From: Trichoplax sp. H2
Lineage: Eukaryota > Placozoa > Uniplacotomia > Trichoplacea
Assembly (NCBI GenBank): GCA_003344405.1
Contig: NOWV01000193.1
Span: forward strand, 78,057 to 142,056
Direction of reading: 5' to 3'
DNA: 64,000 nt
In this document: piece by piece, positions 54,401-64,000 of the stretch
Numbering within the stretch: the stretch's first letter is position 1
Layout of the letters: each line of letters starts with the position of its first letter
Translations under genes and position numbers: made by a program
The notes under the pieces: generated by a model
Database searches by the model: none
What the model was told of the DNA's origin: nothing
Seen by the model: the letters and a program-made list of their open reading frames with translations, nothing else

Positions 54401-57400
54401 TTGATATAGTTATAGATAAGCCCTGCAACATGGATAACGTACAATATACAAATTTCTGACTTTAAGAAGTCTGAAAATTGCTTATTCCTCCATTATTTAA
54501 TTCGCGCTGTAGCCGAAATACCTTTACCTTTACATTAACTGAAATTATAATGAATGACCTGCTCTTGCAGACTATCAAGCTTATATAGTATTTGGCAGCA
54601 GCTGCAAGTGATAATATCAAAATGGTTCACGCAATTCAAGCGTTAAATCTACAATCAGTTACCTATCAAATACACCAGTATTTATACTGTAAATATATAC
54701 TGTTTGATTCGAGATATCTCGGCCATCGTGTATTTATACATTGAATTGAATCTTTATTGTTGCTGCTATAAAATGAAATCTGCTTCTGGTTAGTTTTACA
54801 ATTGTAAAAACTCGTGCTATCAATTAAATAATTTCAATAATCATGTAGTGATATCAGATATCGTACGACGTAAATTTACAGTCTTATCACTAGTATAACT
54901 TGATTCCTGCGGTAGTTATTTAATCTTAGTGACTGTGGCAGTACTATATATTGTATTAGAGTAGAAATATCTATGTTAGAATAGTTCTGTTAGCTTATCC
55001 TTATTCAGTTAACTTTTAATTTGGATATTCTGTGTTTTAATATAGCGCTGACTTTTTATGACCGTGACACATATACACATGCGTTATACGCATATACACA
55101 TACTGAAATTACTAGTTATAATAGGGAATGCGAATCATCTACTTACAGTTCCAATCATTGTGATTGTAACTTACTTATGGTAGATTGTAAATTATCGTGG
55201 AAATGTTCCGTGATAAGACATATCGTAATCTGACTATTCTGTATTAGTCATCAGATGTCTATGGTCGTAAATACTGTTGTCTGCATTAAGGGAGCAGTAG
55301 CTAAAATTAATGTCTAATTCAGTGAATGATTCCAAAGTTAATCGTACTAACTATGACTCATGAACTATTGAGGAAGAGTATATAAATGCAGCATATAGTG
55401 TAATAAAGTGGATTCTTAAACTTAGTGTTTAACGTAAAATACGAGGCGTTTAAGTCTTTCTGTATTCTGTTAGTAGAGCAAAAGTGTTTGTGATAGTGCA
55501 GATATCGTTTCTTGACACGTAGTTCAAGGAATTGACTTATTGATCGTACATTACGTTATCTTGTTGCAAAGCTGTTTTGTGACAGTGGCTATAAAAAAAT
55601 AAATTTATTAAATATTTTAATCCAGCCCTAACAATGCTTTTCATCCAGTTGGATGCTTCAATTATTTTGTAGATTGCTCGATATCTATTAATTCTGTATC
55701 TTATTTCATCACAGGAACTTAAACAGAAATGAAATAAAAACTATGAGCAAACCTTTTCATCAATTACCACAATTAAGATACCTGTTATTACAATTTTATG
55801 AATGATTTTATTCTTATGAAGTTATATCATTAGATTAAATTGAATCATAACGAATTTTGTAATATACTCTTTGCATATAGGGATTTAAGCTACAATTTAA
55901 TATATGATGAGAATATATCACGAACTGCACTAAGCGATTTGATAAGATTAGAGACTTTGTAAGGATGATATTCATTAATAATTACTTATTGATGGATTAA
56001 CGGGCCATTTATTATTTAACTTATAACTCTTCATGGATAAAATCTAAGAAATTTCTTTTTAATTATACTGATTAACTTGTTATTAACTGAAAGTATGGTA
56101 ATGGTGTCTAGGGATTTATCTGGCAACCACATCAAGAAATTGGCCAACAGTAGCTTTTGCGGTCTAACAAATTTAAAATACTTGTGAGTAAAGATTGTAA
56201 TAAGCCTGTTTCTTTACTACCTATTACCATTGTAGCAAAGTGGGTATACAGCTGAGAATCAATATCATTCTTTAAGTGAGCAAATCTTAAAATTATTGTC
56301 AGTACCGTAAGTTATGATACGATAGTAAAGGGAACATAATTAAGTACGGCTCTATAAATGCAATTATATTATGTTCAATTCGTAACATTACCTACTATAA
56401 AACTTTCAAGCTTTCAGCTCAGCTTTAAGGTGGTTTCTTGGTATTGTTTAATTCTAGTCGAATCTTGGATATATTACATATTTTTTCACCGGAATATATT
56501 TTACTAAAGTCCTATAGAATTAAAACTATATCAATAATTAGCTATCTTGTTTAAATATTCTACTCACAGCGCCAAATTGTAGTGACCTAGTAATAGACTC
56601 CGGCTATTACTATTGGTTCGCCTACGTAACCCAAAATTTGAGTTAACGAAAATTGAGTAATTCCATAAATTGATATATGAAAGTAAATACCCAAAAATAG
56701 CCTTGAATATTAACTTTTATTCGTACGTTCGTCTATTGGAGAAGATTTCAAAATTCTTCTTCTCATAACAACAGTTGAAAATAACTAAGATAAACCGGAT
56801 AATACCACATAGACAAATTTGCACACAAATCACTTCTATACAAACAATACCAATAAATGCTTCCATTCTATAGTAGTTAGGGTCAGAGGTCAGGGTTAGG
56901 GTTAGGGTTAGAGTGTACATGCTAGATTCAACACTTTACTAAGATAATATGGATTTATATACTCAAGCTTGTACATAATTTACAATGTAGATAATCCTTT
57001 TTTTTATGATATACGACTTTAACAGGAGAATGATAGTTCTTTTTTATAAACAGTACTTTGTTTCTGTTTTTTACACTTCCAGCCATCAACTGTACTTTTA
57101 CAATTAGTTTAAGTCTTTACGCAGAAGTATACTAATGTTATCTAGCTATAATCTTTGACAAATCATCTAGCTTTGTACGCGTTAAAGTTATATATATATC
57201 AACGTATCTTAACGCTTTCTTGATAACTCAATTACTATTTTGATAACATCATGAAATGCATTCTAGGTATCTCTCTTTGAATCTTATTTCAAATTTACCA
57301 GATGGCATTTTCATTGGATTGGATCAGCTGGTCGTTTTGTAAGTTAAACTTTAATTTTATCTAAGTAATTAGCTTTAAAATAAGACAGTTTTTAGTAATA

Positions 57401-60400
57401 GATTGCCATGGGCTATAGTAATCATTAAGTTTAGGAGATAATAGATTAACTAAGTTTTAAATTAGCTGGATCTTAAATTGAAATGAATAAGTCTTATAAC
57501 CTATCACTGTACTAAATAAAAAATAATTAAATTCGAATGGTTTAGGCAATTAGACAACAACAAGCTCAAAACTATCGATCGACAGTTGTTTGCTGGTTTA
57601 ATTAAATTGCAAGAATTGTAAGTGCTGGTGCCTGTTATAGCCTGGCAAAATCATAAAATGGGAGCGAGTGCATTCAGTCATTTCACTATTGCTTCATTAT
57701 CTCTAAGTTGACATTGGTATCCCAGAATTGATCCACAGTATAGTTATTTGTAATCTAATAGTTAAAATCTATGCTTTCTTACAAAATTAAGCCAACCACA
57801 AGCGATTGCTATAGCGTATTAAAGGGTGTCAGCATCTCCAAAATGCTATAATTAATGTGGAATTCAGTCTATTCCTTTAAATTATATCTATTCCATGTGA
57901 AAATGTTACACAGCTTTCAAAATAATCTTAATAGTTTATCTAAAGAATGCCAATTTGGGACAATTGATTTAGAATTAGGAAATTTATAATGAGCTTACGT
58001 ACCAGGTCATAAATGTAAACTCGAGAATCACATCATTTAGGTGAAGTACTGTAAAAATTACTTTACGAAAGACCTACTGGTGGGCCTTTAAGTTAAACTT
58101 TATCTGTAAAAATAACGTTGACTAAAAGTTGTCGTATTTTATCTACTGATTACATCAAGTTTCTATATCAAATAGTACTTTATTCATCGTATTCTGATTC
58201 CATTACGATATTCTAACTCGTTTGTAACTGATAAAATTATTTACGTTACCAAAACTAATTTCGCGCGATAACCTGCAAAGACTATAAGTAAGGCATTTAG
58301 TGATTGATCGAGTTATCAATATAGTAGAAAATTATCAGTATCAGATTATATTGATTAAAGGGTTTAATAGCGAAACTGATGTATACATAATTTATATATT
58401 TAATATAAAGGAATCTACTAAATAATGGCATCATAAAAATTGGCCGAGATACATTTTTGGATTTGACGTACCTGCAGAATATGTAAGTTAAAATCTATCC
58501 GAAACAAATATTCATTTACTGGTGAGAGTAAATATTAATTTAAATTCAAACAGATCATGAACTGATAGATGTAATAAAATACTGTAGACACTATGAATTT
58601 AAGTACTAGAAATAATTAAAGTAAGGCTATTATTTTATCTTTCTTTCATTTAACTTACCATAAAATAACTATTAAAAAATTCCTAAAAATCTGCATCCGG
58701 CCCTGCATTACGATATTAACTCACTATCAGAATAGCTTCTTGATTTCAGCTAATATGCTACTGTCTACTAATACCTTATTATCACTACTATTTAAGACAG
58801 GATATTTTGTAGCTGCTACAATGTCATAGTAATAGGTGAATGAAACAAAAAAGTGAATATATTCTAGTTCGACATAGTTGGATTTAATTAGTATCTTACT
58901 TAATTAAATATGAATTTCTTATGAATATTAGATTGAAATTATTTACCGGTAAAATAGCGTAGCTAAGAATAACAGACTTCATTCTGGTACCCCGAAGCAT
59001 ATTTGATCTGACAGTGGGTTCTATTACCTGATTGTTGGCACTATACCCGTGTGTATATTAACCAACATACGCAACCAACCACATCATAAAGTTTCACTAC
59101 AGTCTATGAGTTTTTTCCCTCTGGCTGTCCTCACTGCCGATTAGCTTGTGCTGTTGTGTGAACTTGTGAATGAATCCTCAAATTGTCTAATTTTCAGCGA
59201 ACAGCTCTTTTCGTACATGTTGCATGTTTAAAAAAATTTTGGAATGGCTTAATAAGATCTTAATGGTACAAAGAGCATCATACTTTTGTAATTCATAATG
59301 AATCATATGAGTATACGACCGTAAGTATACTTACAATACTTCATACCTTCCCAAGATTATTCGTATATCGCACTTTACCATATAATACGATTAGACAGAA
59401 TGTCAATAATTCTGTAATTTGGCAATTAATCCTAATATCTGCCTAGCTAACGCATAGTTGTAATTATTCTTGCCTGCAGAATCTATATCAAATAGTTACA
59501 CTTTCTTATTAGTTCAATTCATCAATCATATAACTGCCCATCATACACTAATCATACCCCCAAAATGTTACAGAAATAGCCTAATAACATAAGTTCTTAT
59601 ATGTAAAGTCTAGCATAGCTACAATCATTTTGGATATTGTCCGTGCACAAGTAATTTCGAGTTTCGTATGCACGGTACACCAAACTCGAACATTAGATGG
59701 CTGTGGTGCGATATCATGAGCTGCCAAAACAAAGTCTGTAGAAATGATTAAATTTTTAGATATGTACTTGTGTTATTCAGTAAATAATAGCGAAGGGATT
59801 GCAGTCGTTAAAAGTTGGATTATTTTTATTTAAAGAAGAATAATTCAGTAGCAAATTAATGGTGAAAATTCGATTTTTGCAGTACTTAGCATTGTCCTAT
59901 GTAACATAAAAGGGATTTTAATTTACTATGTTGAGTATAATAGATTTGATGCGGACATTGTCTGTACTTGAAGTTATCCTGTAGATAGGTTCAGGGAGAA
60001 ATAGCTGACAGTAATTTGCTACCTACAGCTTTGATTTTATTTGTTGTAAATCTCGATTTGCTACTAGAGAATATCTAAGTAGTTATATTCAAGCATTTGT
60101 AAAGCTTATCCAAATTATGCAATTAGTATAATAAATTGTCAGTAATCCAATTTAAGACGGCCTTTGCCCTTGCTTTGCTTCCAGAAATCTTCGCGCAGCA
60201 GGAATAAATAATATCGATTATCTTGCTTTTAGCAATGCATCTCAACTGAAAACCTTGTGAGTTTATTTCCAAGATAGCTGCTGATATAAATCGTAGAGAC
60301 TTACTAAAGCAAAACTAATAAAAAGCTTTAAATATTATACAACGTAGAAATATTTAAATCATGTAGTTGTAGAGAGCATCAATAAAGACGTTTATGAATA

Positions 60401-63400
60401 TAGCACATTAATAAAGAACACTATTTTTAGAAATATTAAAACTTCTTTCTTCTAGAGATCTACATCGAAATTACCTAAGAGATGTTAATTTACAATTCAA
60501 TTGCCATTTTGAGAATTTTACCACATTGTATGTATAGAAATCCTTAATTTGGAGATTCTCATAATAGGTTGAAAACGAAATGTTATATGTATCGATAGCC
60601 AATAAATAATTTTTGAATCCTACGAATTATTTGTCTTTTCTAGAGATTTGTCTTTTAACTATATTACTTCCATAACGCTACAATATCCAATTCCTTCTAT
60701 CAATATTTTGTAAGTAATCATTTCTGATGAAGCTCAAACGATCATAATTATATGCTGCTAATCGCTGCTATATAATCGAATCTTAAAGAATTTATCCATG
60801 CTGATGTATTTCTTATTCCAATAATGAAGTATCTTCTCCTTTGCTATTAATATTGTAGCAATGTAACTTTTAATAGTTTAAGTTCATTGTCGAACTTGAA
60901 AATAAGAGAATTAACAAATTTAAAGGATATGTAAGTATAAATTTGCTTAGCTACAGTACTGTGGCTGCTTGCGATTAAATCAGAGAAATATCAAACGCAA
61001 TTACAACAGCATATTAATTTTTATATCCATTCTGATTTTTCGTCTTTAATATAAGTAAATCAATTTATCGATATATTGAAGTTAAAGAAGTCTGAAATGG
61101 CTATATGACCAATAATTCATGTTAGGCTATCTGTTTAGGCTATTGAGTTTTAATCTTATTCGGGTAATTCAAGAAAGACAAATCGAAAGGGCAATGAATG
61201 TTAATAGGATAGAAAGATTGTAAGTAAGCATACTAACTCTATATATCTAAATGGATGTATACTCGTAAATAAATAAGTCTGTCATTGTTGGATATCTTAG
61301 TAGTGGATCAATTATGCTCATTGGCAATCATAATGAAGTCGTAAACCCGAATTACGATAGTATTTATAAAATTCACGTAGATAAAATATGTATTTAAATT
61401 ATACTTAGATAAACGACTACTGTTTCTACTATATTTTCATATACTGTTATTATAAGATAGTAAATCTCTTAAAATTTAAGGTAATATTTCTGAGACCTTA
61501 TTAACACTTTTTATTATAAAACTCGGCGATGGCAGTGAAATATCTCATAATCGTTTATCATATATTCATGAGAAAGCATTTGAGTCTGCAAAAAGATTAA
61601 AGATCTTGTAAGTATTTTATGTCCAAGTTCTAATTATGAAGCAATAAATTATAGAAATATAGTGACATGTTATGGTTCATTATTATACTTCTATTATAAT
61701 GGTTGCAGATACATCAACAATAATGATCTGACCGATATTAACTTCGTGAAATTCCTAACTGAAATTCAGGAGATGTAAGAATCTTGTTAGTTAGAACAGA
61801 AGTTCGTTCTAGTGGATACTGCAGCTTGTCTAATAAGTGAGAATGCTGGTTTTCAAACCTAAAGCATTTAAAATACGAATCATTTTATAAAGTAGAAAAT
61901 GTATTTAAATCAGAAATAGGATACTGGCAGTAATGATGGAATTAGTATTTGCCAATAAGTAATTTAATATAATAATCGTTGATAGCAATTGATTGTATCA
62001 AACTTCCTGTAGATACAATGTAAAGTATTTTAATTTAATTAATTAGCAAGATATACACCTAAGATGTTACAGAATTTCAAATTCTACTTATATTTGATAA
62101 TAACTAAATTATGCTCTAGAATTTGGACATTTCTTAGTTGAGCATGAAGGACCTTACTGGATTTTAAGAACTAAAATTAAGTATCTTAATTACTATTTCT
62201 ATATTATTTGAAAGATATGCATCTTTCAACAAAATCAAAAAACTAGAAAGGATCACATTTTCGAGTCTAAAGCGGTTGAGAATATTGTAAGTAATGATAT
62301 ATAAAGAAACGTTACCGAACATTTTGTGAACTATACTAATAAAATTAAATTTACTAGTATGAGCAATTACGGTATGAAAATTCTTTAAGCCTGCTCTTAC
62401 CCATATATGAATAATAAGCCTTGATACTTTGCGTTACATCTAATAATTACTCGACTACCACAAACAAAGACTGAACTAAATTATAAAATTTCATTAAGCC
62501 TTGTAATGTATCGTACAAGTTCAAATTTACGAAACAGACCCAAATTGAATAATTTAAAGCTTTTACCATACCAGAATTATGTAGTGACTGCTATATCAAG
62601 CTTAATAGTTACGGTTTGTCGATAAAGTGATTAGCATTATGCCTATCTAAAAGTCCTCAAATTGCATATTCTAAACGTTGACAGCATGCAGTAACCTACT
62701 GTTGGGCCAAGAGTTTCGCGCCAGAATGTTGCTGTATGCAACGATAACTTAAACTTTTGCTGTAGTAGTTTTGCTCTGGCTGCTGTTAATTTTATTACTA
62801 TACTAGTTGCGAAACTGTTTTTGCATTTTAATGTTACATATTTGTATCTCAAACTTAATAAGTTTATGTTCAAAGTTCGCGCATTTAAACTGAGTTACTA
62901 CGTACTTTCATAATGTCCAAACTTATTCCGCTATTCTATAATTTTATATGCTATACAGATAGGAAGGAGTCCTCGAGTTACCTTTACTTCCTATAGAATG
63001 CGTATTACTGTAGGATTCTACAACTAATAAACTGCTGCCTATCATATTAACGGGATATTTATCTCTTATCGCGCCTACCATTTCGATTAAATATAAAGTC
63101 CTGCTTGTTTGCATGATTCTATAAGATACATTGAAATGATCGTTATACTGTAGTTGAGTACTTCATTTTGGATTTCATATTTTCATTTGAGTGCTTACTA
63201 TAATTACTACAACTATAAACTACTAGAAATTATGCCGGTATAATTTCTAGCAATCCTGCTATAGCAAAGTACAGCATTGGCGGTTTATAAAATAGGACAT
63301 TTATAAGTATATTTGTATGCTAGCTAGTGGGTACTTTAGTCCTCTCACTAAGTGTTGTCGGTACCAATTGCGATGTATGATATGCTGTGACATTCATTAA

Positions 63401-63957
63401 TTAATGCATCATCAATATTATAATTTTGTTGTGTGATGAATCATATGTTGACACCTAGCTACTAATTAACTAATATTAAATGTCATAGAAAGTGTGTTGT
63501 GATTCTGACTATAATAAGTATGTAGACTGGGTTATTAATTAATTACTATTTTTGTACCAACGAAGTTGGTGAGGATATATAAAGTCTCAAAGTTCTTAAT
63601 TGAGAGTTAGTTACGTTAGTCGATGACAGATGGTTATCAGTTGCTAGTCGTAATTGTAAGTTGTGCGTTCAATCGGACATTTTAATAAAATAGCTTCTAG
63701 AATAAAGTTTTGATCTTTAACGTGAGTAATCTATCGTCTAAGACTCGAATCTAAGTTTGTTTGATTAAAGAGTACTTAGAGTTAGTTACTAAGATAGTTA
63801 AGTCTACTTTAGAGGAAAGAATCCCGTTTAATTCTTGTGTTACAATCTCGGTTGTGACATATGCTTTATTTCAATTTTGAAAAAGAAATATATCTTCCAA
63901 TATAATTGAAAATTTTAACGTGAATGCCCTTTCCGAAGTAACCAGTTTAGAGGAACT
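45427..63957 (+). CDS. Long leucine-rich-repeat protein gene, one LRR per exon, 3' end beyond window
   Basis: A Cys-rich LRRNT-like exon 45427-45577 (CDSCYENSCCNC) precedes 26 LRR exons starting at 46935, 47234, 48363, 48629, 49215, 49415, 51989, 52784, 53322, 53815, 54167, 55715, 55881, 56112, 57267, 57546, 58411, 60185, 60456, 60644, 60859, 61148, 61536, 61709, 62215 and 63886. Twenty are exactly 72 nt; the others are 75, 84, 69, 78, 66 and 66 nt in order of position (47234, 48363, 55715, 55881, 60644, 61709). All keep one phase: each begins with the last base of a Leu/Met codon and ends two bases into the next. Typical repeats read DLSGNHIKKLANSSF and NISHNRIHLI, i.e. xLxxNxI, then F, then LxxL. 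One-LRR-per-exon architecture is known from LRR receptors such as the LGR family. The C-terminal domain is not in the window, so receptor type is unknown. Several introns hold solo LTRs. Confidence 0.85.
47578..48129 (+). mobile_element. Solo LTR, family C copy 1 (intronic)
   Basis: 552 bp in the intron 47309-48362. Starts TGTAATGTAAC and ends TATTTATCACA. The flanks CTTAC (47573-47577) and CTTGC (48130-48134) differ at one base. A TATAAAAG box lies at 47968. It matches 50312-50837 in opposite orientation along its whole length. Confidence 0.85.
49995..50295. repeat. Dispersed repeat E, copy 2 (uninterrupted)
   Basis: Matches both halves of the split copy at 36834-36956 and 37560-37690, including GGTTCGTCTAACTACCAAGG and the ACTATCGCGCAATCTATTC region. 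It lies in the 49487-51988 intron just before the family C LTR. An adjacent short palindrome, CACTTTATCACTGTGATAAAGTG, reads the same on both strands. Confidence 0.7.
50312..50837 (-). mobile_element. Solo LTR, family C copy 2 (intronic, inverted)
   Basis: 526 bp with a perfect CTAAC duplication on both sides (50307-50311 and 50838-50842). Starts TGTGATATATACC and ends AGTTACATTACA, the complement of family C copy 1. An internal copy of its own end (AATACTAAGTTACATTACACT) also occurs near 50490-50515. Confidence 0.88.
54401..54933 (-). mobile_element. Solo LTR, family B copy 4 (degraded, approximate ends)
   Basis: Shares with the other family B copies ATGGATAACGTAC near its start, AGCTTATATAGTATTTGGCA (complement of the TATA region) and CTGCGGTAGTTA near its end. 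A family A LTR abuts its right end, so the right boundary is probably interrupted. ATAAA before 54401 and after 55590 may be its duplication, but the match is short. Confidence 0.55.
54934..55584 (+). mobile_element. Solo LTR, family A copy 2 (intronic)
   Basis: 651 bp, nearly identical to 38463-39092 apart from a 21-bp insertion near 55080 that repeats a CATATACACAT-like word. Starts TGTGGCAG and ends TTTTGTGACA, with flanks GTGAC and GTGGC. TATAAA at 55381 and AATAAA at 55402 have LTR spacing. It lies in the LRR gene intron 54239-55714, about 130 bp before the next exon. Confidence 0.82.
56570..56880. repeat. Inverted match to the internal part of family B copy 2
   Basis: The complement of this segment resembles 37210-37480: CGTAACCCAAAATTT against AAATTTTGGGTTACG, AGCCTTGAATATTAACTTTT against AACGTTAATATTCAAGACT, and AGATAAACCGGATAAT against ATTATCCGGTTTATCT. 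It ends at the telomere-like repeat. Confidence 0.6.
56892..56913 (+). repeat. Short interstitial telomere-like repeat
   Basis: About three and a half units of TTAGGG (AGGGTTAGGGTTAGGGTTAG), preceded by degenerate units (TTAGGGTCAGAGGTCAGGG). TTAGGG is the usual metazoan telomere unit. Confidence 0.7.
63386..63859 (+). mobile_element. Solo LTR, family D (intronic)
   Basis: 474 bp with a perfect TATGC duplication (63381-63385 and 63860-63864). Starts TGTGACATTC and ends GGTTGTGACA. A TATATAAA box at 63576 is followed by AATAAA at 63684 and 63701, about 110-130 bp downstream, typical for an LTR. Only about 26 bp separate its end from the next LRR exon. Confidence 0.88.
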
Positions 63958-64000
63958 GTATGTATTTCTTACCAAAAGCTTTACATCGATATTTTAGGAA

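Noticed and set aside
1-64000. tRNA, rRNA or other structural RNA genes
   Set aside because: No segment with the expected conserved arms or promoter boxes was recognised by eye; a covariance-model search would be needed to exclude small ones.

Overview
The window looks like AT-rich nuclear DNA of a small-genome animal. Genes are built from short exons with GT-AG introns of roughly 75-500 bp, and several families are metazoan: TMEM18, SLC35F3/F4, an equilibrative nucleoside transporter (ENT), MS4A/CD20-like four-pass membrane proteins, and a leucine-rich-repeat (LRR) gene with one repeat per exon. A placozoan such as Trichoplax or Hoilungia would fit the base composition and compact genes, but that is an inference; I cannot exclude another invertebrate.

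Layout. 1-1.7 kb is an array of short palindromic GTAC-rich words (GTACAGTAC/GTACTGTAC). A six-exon SLC35F3/F4-like gene (+) follows at 2.1-4.0 kb. Three genes on the minus strand come next: an MS4A-like gene with an apparent frameshift (5.4-6.8 kb), a two-exon ENT (11.0-12.4 kb) and a five-exon TMEM18 (13.8-15.3 kb). A second GTAC-rich array (15.5-16.4 kb) leads into a 104-bp tandem repeat. Three more MS4A-like genes lie on the plus strand at 17.9, 24.1 and 33.0 kb. From 45.4 kb to the right edge runs a very long LRR gene with an LRRNT-like exon and 26 LRR exons, mostly exactly 72 nt and all in the same phase; it continues beyond the window.

The non-genic space, and the introns of the LRR gene, hold several families of solo long terminal repeats (LTRs). 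I could define many of them by target-site duplications (TSDs) of 5 bp: family A (27.7, 38.5, 54.9 kb), family B (27.8, 37.0, 42.1, about 54.4 kb), family C (47.6 and 50.3 kb, inverted to each other) and family D (63.4 kb). Some are nested. I saw no internal retroelement coding domains.

The genes do not form an obvious pathway. What unites them is membrane biology (transporters, four-pass proteins, a probable LRR receptor) and tandem gene or exon duplication. The MS4A-like copies share exon phases 0-0-0-1 wherever exons can be assigned, and the LRR exons are mutually in phase. Splice models were read by eye and checked only for phase and length consistency.
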